NCBI GenBank assembly: GCA_023259675.1
Contig: JALRGT010000002.1
Coordinates: 62,001-126,000, forward strand
Length of the DNA: 64,000 nucleotides
Source of the DNA: Flavobacterium sp.
Lineage (GTDB): Bacteria; Bacteroidota; Bacteroidia; Flavobacteriales; Flavobacteriaceae
Reading direction: 5' to 3'
The position numbers were made by a program, and so were the translations under genes. A model generated the notes under the pieces. The model searched no databases. It had not been told where the DNA came from and saw only the letters and a list, made by a program, of their open reading frames with translations. This document shows, one piece after another, positions 1 to 8,048 of this stretch. Within the stretch, counting starts at the first letter, position 1. Every line of letters begins with the position of its first letter.

Positions 1-1089
1 AGCGGAATTGTAAATGATAAATCATTATCTAAACATCTATCATCTCGAAAAAATGTAGAAGATATTCTAAGCTCGGGAACCTTTGCCCTTACTACGCTGC
101 GAGCTGGAATAATAGTAGGTTCCGGTAGTGCTTCCTTTGAAATCATTCGGGATTTAGTCAATAAACTTCCCGTAATGATTACACCCAAATGGCTTAATAC
201 AAAATGCCAACCTATTGCCATTAATGATGTACTCGATTTTTTATTTAAATCACTTTTAAACCCCGTCACTTACAATCAAAGTTTTGATATTGGCGGTCCA
301 GATATTTTGACTTATAAAGAGATGTTGTTGGCTTTTGCCAAGGCAAAAAACCTAAAACGCTGGATATTTACCGTTCCTGTGATGACACCCAAACTCTCCT
401 CGTATTGGCTGTATTTTGTAACCTCCACTTCGTATAAATTGGCTTCAGCCTTAGTGAGTAGCATGAAAGTAGAAGTGGTGTGTCGTGACACAAAAATCAA
501 TGAACTGCTACAAGTGCAACCTATGACTTACGAGCAAGCGCTTTCTAGAGCACTACTAAAAGTGGATGAGGACAAAGTGGCATCCAGCTGGAAAGATTCT
601 TTGGTAAGTGGTCGTTTTAAAAGCAATATTTCAGAGTATCTACATGTGCCAAAAAAAGACTGTTTCATAGACCGACGCAAAATGGAAATTATAAATCGGG
701 AGTATACCATTCACCAAATATGGTCCATTGGTGGAGAAACCGGTTGGTATTACGGAGACTGGCTGTGGTCTTTGCGTGGTTTTATCGATAAATTGTATGG
801 AGGTGTAGGCTCTAGAAGGGGACGTACCAATAAACACGATATTCATGCAGGTGATGCACTCGATTTTTGGCGGGTTTTGTATGCCAATAAAGAAGAAGGT
901 AAATTAATCTTATTTGCCGAAATGAAACTCCCAGGAGAAGCTTGGTTAGAATTTAAAATCATCGGAAATACCTTGTATCAATCGGCTACATTTAGACCGC
1001 GAGGCATTTGGGGGAAATTATACTGGTATTCTGTTTTGCCTTTTCATGGTTTTATTTTTAAGGGAATGCTAGAGAAGTTAATCAAATAG
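1..1089 (+). CDS. SDR-type NAD(P)-binding oxidoreductase with C-terminal DUF2867 domain, 5' end outside window
   Basis: The reading frame is open from base 1, so the start codon and the N-terminal nucleotide-binding glycine motif lie outside the window; 362 residues are visible. The first half has the look of an atypical extended SDR / NmrA-like protein (a TTLRAGIIVGSGS stretch, then IAINDVLDF and FDIGGPDILTY, as in epimerase-like SDRs). The second half, from about residue 200, matches the DUF2867 type (WSIGGETGWYYGDWLW, LDFWRVL, GEAWLEF). The substrate is unknown. It converges on the photolyase gene, 65 bp away. In flavobacteria such genes often sit beside photolyase and carotenoid genes, but a role in pigment or light responses is only inference from position. 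Confidence 0.85.
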   Translation, partial: SGIVNDKSLSKHLSSRKNVEDILSSGTFALTTLRAGIIVGSGSASFEIIRDLVNKLPVMITPKWLNTKCQPIAINDVLDFLFKSLLNPVTYNQSFDIGGPDILTYKEMLLAFAKAKNLKRWIFTVPVMTPKLSSYWLYFVTSTSYKLASALVSSMKVEVVCRDTKINELLQVQPMTYEQALSRALLKVDEDKVASSWKDSLVSGRFKSNISEYLHVPKKDCFIDRRKMEIINREYTIHQIWSIGGETGWYYGDWLWSLRGFIDKLYGGVGSRRGRTNKHDIHAGDALDFWRVLYANKEEGKLILFAEMKLPGEAWLEFKIIGNTLYQSATFRPRGIWGKLYWYSVLPFHGFIFKGMLEKLIK

Positions 1090-1154
1090 TTTTTTGAAAC
1101 ATATAATTTAAGCGCAATTTTGTGATTACTCCTTCGTCGTAAGACAACAAAAAA

Positions 1155-2450
1155 CTACTTCGATATCCCTGCTTTATAAGTAGCAATTGCTCTATCTCTC
1201 GCCATGGCATGATCGACCATAGGTTTTCCATAGCCCAAATCGAATTCAGGAATCCATTTACGGATGTAGATGCCTTTTTCGTCAAACTTTTTTAATTGGA
1301 TTTCAGGATTGAACACTCTAAAATAAGGTGCAGCATCACAACCCGTTCCGGCTGCCCATTGCCAATTACCTACATTGGCAGACAAATCATAATCCAATAA
1401 TTTTTCGGCAAAATAGGCTTCGCCCCATTGCCACTGAATTAGTAAATGTTTGCACAAAAAACTAGCGACCACCATTCGAACTCGGTTGTGCATATAACCC
1501 GTTTCATTGAGTTGGCGCATTCCCGCATCGACCATGGGATAACCGGTTGTTCCGTTACACCAGCGTTTGAATTCTTCTTCATTATTACGCCACTGAATTC
1601 CATCGTAAGCCGATTTGAAATTATCATCCATCACTTTTGGGAAACTGAACAAGATTTGCATAAAAAACTCTCTCCAAATTAATTCACTCAAGAAAACGTC
1701 ATTTTTATGAGCTGCCCAATTGACTAATTTTCGAATACTTACCGTACCAAAACGCAAATGTGGAGATAAATACGATGTGCTGTCTATTGCCGGAAAATCT
1801 CGGGTTTCATGATAATGAGAAATTTTTGTAAGATTGTGTGGTTTGACTTTTATGGAACTTTCTACAAAACCTATATGCTCCAAAGTTGGGAAATCAAAAT
1901 TGTTTTTATAAAAATTAGACCCGTAGATGGATGTATCAAATTCGGTAACAGGAGCGATGCTTTTGTATTTTTCTAACCATTTATTTTTATAGGGCGTATA
2001 TACCGTATAAGGTAAACCATCGGCTTTTGTGATTTCTTTTTCTTCGAAAATCACTTGGTCTTTATACGAACTTACTTTTGTATTATTTGCTTCTAATAAT
2101 TCCCAAATCTCTTGATCACGTTTTATGGCATAAGGTTCATAATCTTTGTTGAAGAAAACTTCTTTGATATCAAATTCTTGGATTAAAGATTGCCAAACAG
2201 CAGCTGTTTTTCCTTTTCTAATCAAAAAAGAACTTCCCAATTCATGGAGCTTCGAATTAATTTTAGAAAGCGATTCGTGAATAAAACCAACTCGAACATC
2301 ATTTTTGGGTAAACTATCCAGAATGTCATCATCAAAAATAAACAATGGTAGTACAGGGTAATTTGATTGTAAAGCATGAAACAAACCCACATTGTCTTCT
2401 AAGCGCAAATCCCGACGAAACCAAAAAACAGCGACCTCTTGCTTTACCAT
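1155..2450 (-). CDS. phr: Deoxyribodipyrimidine photolyase / cryptochrome family protein
   Basis: A 431-residue flavoprotein of the DNA photolyase/cryptochrome family, which uses FADH- and blue light to split pyrimidine dimers. The N-terminal antenna-binding Rossmann domain starts with FWFRRDLRL (residues 9-17). The C-terminal FAD-binding domain shows SPHLRFG, WREFF, GYPMVDAGMRQL, the DYDLSANVGNWQW block and PYFRVFNP. Length is normal for the family. Its start codon overlaps the stop of the upstream SRPBCC gene by one base (TAATG), so the two are translationally coupled. It is at the distal end of the minus-strand crt cluster headed by a cobalamin photoreceptor-type regulator, which suggests light induction. 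CPD photolyase activity is likely; a cryptochrome or other substrate class cannot be excluded from sequence alone. Confidence 0.93.
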   Translation of the reverse strand: MVKQEVAVFWFRRDLRLEDNVGLFHALQSNYPVLPLFIFDDDILDSLPKNDVRVGFIHESLSKINSKLHELGSSFLIRKGKTAAVWQSLIQEFDIKEVFFNKDYEPYAIKRDQEIWELLEANNTKVSSYKDQVIFEEKEITKADGLPYTVYTPYKNKWLEKYKSIAPVTEFDTSIYGSNFYKNNFDFPTLEHIGFVESSIKVKPHNLTKISHYHETRDFPAIDSTSYLSPHLRFGTVSIRKLVNWAAHKNDVFLSELIWREFFMQILFSFPKVMDDNFKSAYDGIQWRNNEEEFKRWCNGTTGYPMVDAGMRQLNETGYMHNRVRMVVASFLCKHLLIQWQWGEAYFAEKLLDYDLSANVGNWQWAAGTGCDAAPYFRVFNPEIQLKKFDEKGIYIRKWIPEFDLGYGKPMVDHAMARDRAIATYKAGISK

Positions 2451-2911
2451 TATTTTGAATTGAAGAGTTGGTTGACCATTTTTTCTCTGTGGGCAAATAT
2501 TTCTTTTAATTTCCCTTTCACTATGAGCGTGTTCATAATACGACCTAGTAATCCTAAAGGCAACCCATAATGCACTACATCAGTCATTTTTACCCCATTT
2601 TCAGTAGCTTCAAAAAAATGTTTGTGGTGCCAAAACGCATACGGTCCAAAACGCTGTTCGTCTATGAAATAGCTCTTGTCTTTTACCTTCGTAATTTCGG
2701 TTACCCATGCTATTTTAATTCCTGCTAAAGGCGATACTTTATATTGAATGATTTGGCCTGGATACATACTTTTTCCATCGTAATCAGTGATTTGAAACCC
2801 CATGGTTTCAGGAGTTATTTTTTGAAGGTTTTTTGGACTGGAAAAAAAAGCCCAACATTCTTCGATAGTAGCATTGACGTGTTGAACGGATTCTTTTTTA
2901 TAGAGTTTCAT
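2450..2911 (-). CDS. SRPBCC (START/Bet v 1-like) family protein
   Basis: A 153-residue single-domain protein resembling the ligand-binding SRPBCC fold, annotated in many genomes as cell-division-inhibitor-like. The N-terminal pattern (ATIEECWAFFSSPKNLQKITP) and the later FEATENGVKMTDVVHY and GLLGRIMNTLIVKGKL segments fit this family. It has no signal peptide and no catalytic motif, so it probably binds a small hydrophobic ligand in the cytoplasm. It overlaps the photolyase start by one base and lies 142 bp downstream of crtZ. Linkage to crt and photolyase genes suggests a part in carotenoid or light-stress biology, but this is inference. Confidence 0.85.
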   Translation of the reverse strand: MKLYKKESVQHVNATIEECWAFFSSPKNLQKITPETMGFQITDYDGKSMYPGQIIQYKVSPLAGIKIAWVTEITKVKDKSYFIDEQRFGPYAFWHHKHFFEATENGVKMTDVVHYGLPLGLLGRIMNTLIVKGKLKEIFAHREKMVNQLFNSK

Positions 2912-2949
2912 GGTGAAAAGTTATTTTAGATGCTATTCTTAAACAATGA

Positions 2950-3046
2950 ACGGGTTTGCGTGAGGGATTGCAGGCGATATCCTCGTAGCGTAGCGAAGAG
3001 ATAAAGCCGTAAAGCCCGACCCGCTTTTTTTTGCGGGTCACGCCCA
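2950..3046 (-). repeat. GC-rich intergenic repeat element with terminator-like hairpin
   Basis: The crtZ-SRPBCC spacer holds a block clearly richer in G+C than its surroundings. On the minus strand it contains a perfect 7-bp hairpin (GACCCGC at 3039-3033, loop of eight A, GCGGGTC at 3024-3018) and then an imperfect palindrome around 2981-3000 (CTTCGCTACGCTACGAG). It resembles the short repeats scattered between flavobacterial genes. The hairpin could reduce read-through from crtZ into the SRPBCC-phr pair. The family assignment is from memory; no second copy is present in this window. Confidence 0.5.
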
Positions 3047-3053
3047 AATGGTT

Positions 3054-3494
3054 TTACATTTTATAATATTTGAAAGGAACAAACAGCATCCCGAAACACT
3101 CGCCATCTTCCTTTCCCAGATGTTTGTGGTGCACTTTGTGGGCTTTTCGCAAACCTATGAGGTACTTGTTTTTGGTGTTTTTGAACCACTTGAAACGTTG
3201 ATGTATTAAGACATCGTGAATCATGAAATAGCAAAACCCATAAGCCGTAATTCCAAGACCGATGAAGAATAAATAATTGATTCCGCCCTCGACACCATAA
3301 TAGAAAAGAACGATGCTAGGTACTGCAAAAATGACAAAGAAAATATCATTTCGTTCAAAGGGATGGGCATATTTTGGCTGGTGATGGTCTTCGTGAAAAT
3401 ACCACATTAATCCATGCATTACATACTTGTGTGTGAGCCAAGTGACGCATTCCATGATGAGAAAAACGCTTATAAAAATTAAAAAAGAGATCAT
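3054..3494 (-). CDS. crtZ: Beta-carotene hydroxylase
   Basis: A 146-residue membrane-bound di-iron hydroxylase of the sterol desaturase/fatty acid hydroxylase superfamily, expected to hydroxylate the beta rings of beta-carotene to give zeaxanthin. The histidine clusters are visible: HxxxxH (H22-H27), HxxHH (H34-H38), a further His pair in FMIHDVLIHQ and a C-terminal HxxHH in KAHKVHHKHLG. Hydrophobic segments lie near residues 2-20 and 50-90. It starts 19 bp after crtB, in a tight operon crtI-crtB-crtZ. The usual flavobacterial partner crtY (lycopene cyclase) is not adjacent. Confidence 0.93.
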   Translation of the reverse strand: MISFLIFISVFLIMECVTWLTHKYVMHGLMWYFHEDHHQPKYAHPFERNDIFFVIFAVPSIVLFYYGVEGGINYLFFIGLGITAYGFCYFMIHDVLIHQRFKWFKNTKNKYLIGLRKAHKVHHKHLGKEDGECFGMLFVPFKYYKM

Positions 3495-3513
3495 TGTTTT
3501 TTATTTAAAAGTA

Positions 3514-4353
3514 CTAGACTAATTTCAATTTATAGGTTACAAATGATTGGGCTAGAAGTCCGGCTTTGGTATAATTGGAAACTCGGATTCTGGCATTTCC
3601 AATTTCGTGGCAAGGCGTGTTTTTGAGTTTTTTGAGTAGTTTTCTATAATACACAAAAGCGGTGTACACACCAAATTTTGCTTCAATAGGCAATTTTACT
3701 ATCCCTTGATAAGCGATTGCAAAATCTTCTTCGATTTCTTTGATAATGGCTGTTTTGGCATTTTCGTCAAAAGAGTTTAAGTCAACACCTGGAAAATAAT
3801 TGCGGTTTAAAACCAAATTATCGTCTTTTAAATCTCGAAGGAAATTTACTTTTTGGAAAGCAGATCCCAATCGCATGGCTTCGGATTTTAACTGCTCGTA
3901 ACGAGTATTATTTCCTTTGACAAATACTTTGAGACACATTAAACCCACTACATCGGCAGAGCCATAAATGTATTCATTGTACTCTTCTTTGTTATTGTAA
4001 TCTGATTTTACTAAATCCAGTTTCATACTTTTCAAAAAAGCCTGAATCAAATCATCGCCAATATTGTATTCTTTTACCGTGTGCTGAAAGGAATTTAAAA
4101 TCGGATTTAAACTTATTCCTGCTTTATACGATTTATAATATTCTTTTTCGAAATCATTAATCAAATCTTCTTTATCAAATCCATGAAAAGAATCGACAAT
4201 TTCATCGGCAAAACGCACAAAACCGTAAATACTGTAAATCGCATCTCTAATACTCGGCGAAAGCATATACACCGCCAAGGAAAAAGAAGTACTATAGTTT
4301 TTAGTCACCAGTTTACTGCACTTGAAAGAGACTTCATCAAATAATTGCTTCAT
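3514..4353 (-). CDS. crtB: Phytoene synthase
   Basis: A 279-residue squalene/phytoene synthase that condenses two geranylgeranyl diphosphates to phytoene, the committed step to carotenoids. Both aspartate-rich motifs are present: DEIVD within FVRFADEIVDSF near residue 50, and DLKDD within FLRDLKDDNLV near residue 197. The length is typical for the Bacteroidetes enzyme. It begins two bases after the crtI stop codon, so expression is almost certainly coupled. It is cytoplasmic or peripheral at the inner membrane. Confidence 0.95.
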   Translation of the reverse strand: MKQLFDEVSFKCSKLVTKNYSTSFSLAVYMLSPSIRDAIYSIYGFVRFADEIVDSFHGFDKEDLINDFEKEYYKSYKAGISLNPILNSFQHTVKEYNIGDDLIQAFLKSMKLDLVKSDYNNKEEYNEYIYGSADVVGLMCLKVFVKGNNTRYEQLKSEAMRLGSAFQKVNFLRDLKDDNLVLNRNYFPGVDLNSFDENAKTAIIKEIEEDFAIAYQGIVKLPIEAKFGVYTAFVYYRKLLKKLKNTPCHEIGNARIRVSNYTKAGLLAQSFVTYKLKLV

Positions 4354-4355
4354 AA

Positions 4356-5825
4356 TTAGGATGCTTTAAATTGCTTTTCTATCAAATCGGACACTAATTT
4401 TCCTGAAATTAATGCCGGAGGAACTCCAGGTCCCGGAACGGTTAATTGTCCTGTAAAGTACAGGTTCTTTACTTTTTTACTTTTCAACTTTGGTCTCAAA
4501 AAAGCCGTCTGCAATAAGGTATTAGCCATTCCGTAGGCGTTTCCTTTATATGAATTGTATTCAGAAACAAAATCATTTTTGCAAAAGGATTCTTTAAATA
4601 TAATATTATTTTTAATGCTTTGTCGGGTTAAACGCTCAAAACGATCTATTATTTTTTCAAAATATTCCTCCCTTAATGACTCGGTATCTTCGATTCCTGG
4701 CGCTAACGGAATTAAGAAAAAACCGGTTTCCATTCCTTCTGGTGCAGCTGTTTTATCTGTTAGCGAAGGGAAATTGGCATAAAACAACGGTTCTGCAGGC
4801 CATTTGGGATTATCATAAATATCGGTAGCATGTTGTTTAAAATCGACGTCAAAAAACAACGCATGATGCGAAATATTTTGAATCTTTTTATTAAAACCAA
4901 CATAGAACAATAATGAGGAAGGTGCAAAAACACGACTTTCCCAATATTTCACTGAATACGCTCTGTGTTTTTCATCTAATAAGGTTTCGGTATGATGGTA
5001 ATCGGCGCCACTTAAAACCAAATCCGAAACTATTTGTTTTCCATTTACAATAATTGCTTTGGCTGTTTTATTTTCGACAATGATTTTTTCAATATTGGCA
5101 TTGGTGTGAAAAACAACTCCAAGTTCGGTTGCTAGACTTTCCATTGCCCGAACCACATCAAACATTCCTGTTTTGGGATGCCAAGTCCCCAAACCAAAGT
5201 CGGCATAATTCATAAAATTATAAAAAGAAGGCGTATCCGAAGGTTTGGCTCCCAAAAACAAAACTGGAAATTCGAGAATTTGAATCAGTCGTTCATTTTT
5301 GAATTGCTTTCGAATATCCTTACTGATGTTACCAAAAAACTGTCCTAGTTTTTTTGCTGTTTCCACTGTTACCAACTCCAAAGGAGAAACTCCGGGACGA
5401 TACACTAAATCTTTGATGGCTATTTCGTAATTACTTCTGGCTTCGTTTATAAATTCATGCAAAACTTTACCACTTCCTTTTTCGATTTCCTCAAATTTGA
5501 AAATAATATCAGCTAAGTTATCATCGATAGCAATAAAATCGTCTACTCCATAATACACTCGGTAAGCCGGAGCTAGTTTTATCAACTCGTAATAATCGGC
5601 TGTTTTTTTTCCAAAATCAGCGAAAAAACGTTCAAAAACATCGGGCATCCAATACCAGCTAGGCCCCATATCAAAAGTAAAACCTTCTTTTTTTAACTGT
5701 CTGGCCCTACCTCCTATTGTTGCATTTTTTTCATATACGGTAACTCCATGACCATTTTTTGCTAAATAGCAAGCCGCGGCCAAAGCCGAAAAACCAGATC
5801 CTATGACTGAAATATTTTTTTTCAT
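4356..5825 (-). CDS. crtI: Phytoene desaturase
   Basis: A 489-residue FAD-dependent desaturase converting phytoene to lycopene. The N-terminal dinucleotide motif reads VIGSGFSALAAA followed by the E of VYEKN about 20 residues later, and the GGRARQL segment typical of CrtI follows. The C-terminus has the family signature YFTGQLTVPGPGVPPALISG. It is the first gene of the crt operon, directly after the MerR regulator gene (34-bp spacer), and a TATATTTG -7 element lies just ahead of its start codon. A palindrome overlapping the start codon may be the binding site of that regulator. Confidence 0.95.
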   Translation of the reverse strand: MKKNISVIGSGFSALAAACYLAKNGHGVTVYEKNATIGGRARQLKKEGFTFDMGPSWYWMPDVFERFFADFGKKTADYYELIKLAPAYRVYYGVDDFIAIDDNLADIIFKFEEIEKGSGKVLHEFINEARSNYEIAIKDLVYRPGVSPLELVTVETAKKLGQFFGNISKDIRKQFKNERLIQILEFPVLFLGAKPSDTPSFYNFMNYADFGLGTWHPKTGMFDVVRAMESLATELGVVFHTNANIEKIIVENKTAKAIIVNGKQIVSDLVLSGADYHHTETLLDEKHRAYSVKYWESRVFAPSSLLFYVGFNKKIQNISHHALFFDVDFKQHATDIYDNPKWPAEPLFYANFPSLTDKTAAPEGMETGFFLIPLAPGIEDTESLREEYFEKIIDRFERLTRQSIKNNIIFKESFCKNDFVSEYNSYKGNAYGMANTLLQTAFLRPKLKSKKVKNLYFTGQLTVPGPGVPPALISGKLVSDLIEKQFKAS

Positions 5826-5841
5826 TTGTTTAACAAATATA
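5824..5841 (-). promoter_or_regulatory. crtI promoter -7 element with overlapping palindromic candidate operator
   Basis: On the minus strand TATATTTG (5841-5834) matches the Bacteroidetes -7 consensus TAnnTTTG. It runs directly into a 15-bp palindrome, ATTTGTT-A-AACAAAT (5838-5824), which overlaps the crtI start codon. A TTTG lies at 5858-5855, but the 13-base spacing is short for a -33 box. The same TATATTTGTT string occurs at the promoter of the regulator gene itself. Confidence 0.5.
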
Positions 5842-5859
5842 CAAAATATTTAAACAAAA

Positions 5860-6759
5860 TTACATATTACTTACTAATTCTGAAATAGAATTAAAAACAA
5901 CTATTTTATCGGAATACCTTTCTGCATCAATACAAGTGGCCAAGCGTCCCAAAAACCAGAGTTGAGTAGCATCATCTGAAAGTTGAGTGACCATTTCTCC
6001 CACATAATCATCGATAGTTTCCCTATCAGGTTGCACGGTGAAATAAGAAACAAAAATTATATGATCAAAATAATTCTTAAGTTCTTTTAAATTTTGAATA
6101 GGCATACTTTCGCCTAAATATATGGCCTTGTACCCTTTGAGCAAAATTTCATAATGCAAGAACATCAATCCTAATTCATGTATTTCGTTTAAAGGCAGAG
6201 AAAGCACAAAAACTTTATCAGTTTTTGATTGTTTTAAAGACTGTAATTTTTCAATGTTTACCAATACTTTTTGCTTAATCAAATAGCTTATAAAATGTTC
6301 ATGGGCTGGAGAAATCGTATCTGTTTGCCACAGCAAACCTATCTCTTCAAGCAGCGGGATAAAGACATCATAAAATATCTCTTTAAAGGATTTTTCAGAA
6401 ATCAACCAATTATAAGTAGCAAAAAACAAGTCTTGGTCAAAATTCATCATCGCCATTTTGAAATCACTGATGGCATGATTTTTAGCATTTTTAGCCGATA
6501 TGATTTCTCGAACAAGTTCCGGAATTTTTTCCTCGGGATAAGAAGCTATTTTTGATATCTTATAACCATATTTATGTAAAAGAGTAATATTTAACAGCTT
6601 TTGCAAATTGGTCAAATCATACGAACGGATATTAGTATCCGTACGCATGGGTTCTAAAACATTATATCTTTTTTCCCAAATTCGGATGGTATGTGCCTTG
6701 ATACCAGAAAGATTTTCAAGGTCTTTTATACTGAAAACATTTTTTACTTTGTTTATCAT
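5860..6759 (-). CDS. MerR-family regulator with cobalamin-binding domain (CarH/LitR-type photoreceptor)
   Basis: A 299-residue protein with an N-terminal MerR winged helix (about residues 7-75, with IRIWEKRY and a DTNIRSYD wing), a helical bundle and a C-terminal B12-binding Rossmann domain. The hallmark motifs of adenosylcobalamin photoreceptors are visible: W144-x9-E154-H155 in the helical bundle and E192-x-H194-x2-G197 in the cobalamin domain, H194 being the expected lower axial ligand. Proteins of this kind bind operators in the dark and release them when light breaks the Co-C bond. It lies immediately upstream of crtI on the same strand, so it most likely represses the crt operon and itself. 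Light response is inferred from motifs, not shown. Confidence 0.92.
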   Translation of the reverse strand: MINKVKNVFSIKDLENLSGIKAHTIRIWEKRYNVLEPMRTDTNIRSYDLTNLQKLLNITLLHKYGYKISKIASYPEEKIPELVREIISAKNAKNHAISDFKMAMMNFDQDLFFATYNWLISEKSFKEIFYDVFIPLLEEIGLLWQTDTISPAHEHFISYLIKQKVLVNIEKLQSLKQSKTDKVFVLSLPLNEIHELGLMFLHYEILLKGYKAIYLGESMPIQNLKELKNYFDHIIFVSYFTVQPDRETIDDYVGEMVTQLSDDATQLWFLGRLATCIDAERYSDKIVVFNSISELVSNM

Positions 6760-6771
6760 TTATCTAAAATT

Positions 6772-6785
6772 AATAAACAAATATA
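6772..6785 (-). promoter_or_regulatory. Promoter -7 element and candidate operator of the MerR/B12 gene
   Basis: Minus-strand TATATTTG (6785-6778) fits TAnnTTTG and continues as TTTATT. TGTTTATT also occurs a little further upstream (about 6803-6796), forming a direct repeat around the -7 element. The TATATTTGTT string is identical to that at the crtI promoter, which suggests autoregulation by the same protein. Confidence 0.45.
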
Positions 6786-6824
6786 CTCGAAAATGAATAA
6801 ACAGAATCACATCTGGCAGAAAAA

Positions 6825-7787
6825 TTATTTCAACACCACTTTTTCGAAGGAATTTAGTTTATCTAAATACAAAATTGTTTTAGAATTATCATTGCTCCTG
6901 GAATACATCGGCACAAACTTGGCACCATAAACCACTTCCTCAAAAGTATAAGAAGTGCGAATGGCGACCGTATTACTGAACATATCATCAAAAGTTTTAA
7001 TATACACCAAAATTTCTCCATGCATATTTGCAAAATCTTCGGCAGTGAAATTAAACAGCGGACTTTCTTCTGTGATAGGATGAACCAAAGTCCAGCTCAA
7101 CGACAACGCATTGATTTTTTGCAATTCTAAATCCAGCGTATAAAACTTGTTTATTAAAGTTCCTTTTTCCTCCACATTCATTCCCAAAGTCATTTTGGCT
7201 TCTGCATCAGTAAAATTGGTGTTCTTAAAAGGTGTCAAACGAATCATCAAACCTTTACCTTCCCGATAAGGAGCAATGAGCGCATGGTGTGAAAATTTAA
7301 GAAAGGCAGTCGGTTTACTGAATCTTCCAAAAAACAAACCAGTGGCAATGGCAAAACTTAAGAGCCCTATTAGTGCTTCTGCTGCCGAGAGTGCACTCGT
7401 TAAAAAACCTACTGGACTGATGTGTCCGTAACCAACAGTAGTGAAAGTTTGCGCACTAAAAAAATAGGCTTTCCCAAATTGTTCCCACTTACTATCGGAA
7501 AGCGAAATTCCATCCAAATGTTCGATTCCAATACCATAATAAATGGCGGCAAAAACAAGATTAATTCCGATATAAAATGACAAAATAACAAGTATAAATT
7601 TCCATCCGGGCATGTCAATCATCGTGTGATACCAACTGATGCGATGCAAAATAGGCATTCCATTCTTTTCAATATTGGCCGTTCCGTTTTTATTAATAAA
7701 ACGCCCTCCATAGCTACTGGCATTGGTACCAAAACCGGTATTGATATCTGCTTTTGACTTCAAGTTTATTCTATCTAACAATGCCAT
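6825..7787 (-). CDS. Inward-rectifier (KirBac-type) potassium channel
   Basis: A 320-residue inner-membrane channel. The K+ selectivity filter TVGYG is at residues 117-121, between a first membrane helix at about 62-83 and a second at about 128-152. The C-terminal half is a soluble beta-rich domain of the Kir type (NFTDAEAKMTLGMNVEE, LSWTLVHPI, YTFEEVVYGAKF). It should conduct K+ passively and be gated by the cytoplasmic domain. It is a single gene, divergent from the phosphoribosyltransferase gene and 65 bp upstream of the MerR gene on the same strand. The length is typical of KirBac proteins. Confidence 0.93.
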   Translation of the reverse strand: MALLDRINLKSKADINTGFGTNASSYGGRFINKNGTANIEKNGMPILHRISWYHTMIDMPGWKFILVILSFYIGINLVFAAIYYGIGIEHLDGISLSDSKWEQFGKAYFFSAQTFTTVGYGHISPVGFLTSALSAAEALIGLLSFAIATGLFFGRFSKPTAFLKFSHHALIAPYREGKGLMIRLTPFKNTNFTDAEAKMTLGMNVEEKGTLINKFYTLDLELQKINALSLSWTLVHPITEESPLFNFTAEDFANMHGEILVYIKTFDDMFSNTVAIRTSYTFEEVVYGAKFVPMYSRSNDNSKTILYLDKLNSFEKVVLK

Positions 7788-8048
7788 TTTAATTACGAAT
7801 TGGTTACAATGGTAAATTTAGTTAAAATGAAATCAAATAATGATGCGTTTTTTTACCACAAATAATATGCATCGTAATATTCATTTTAACATTCATAACT
7901 GAGACAGCACACATAAAATATTATTTTAATAAAAAAACCAAAAAAAAATAACAATTACAACAAAAAAATGGGAATACACGAATAACAACTAACTGAAAAT
8001 CAGTATCTTTATATCTGTTTTCATGCTATTTTTATTAAATAAATAATT

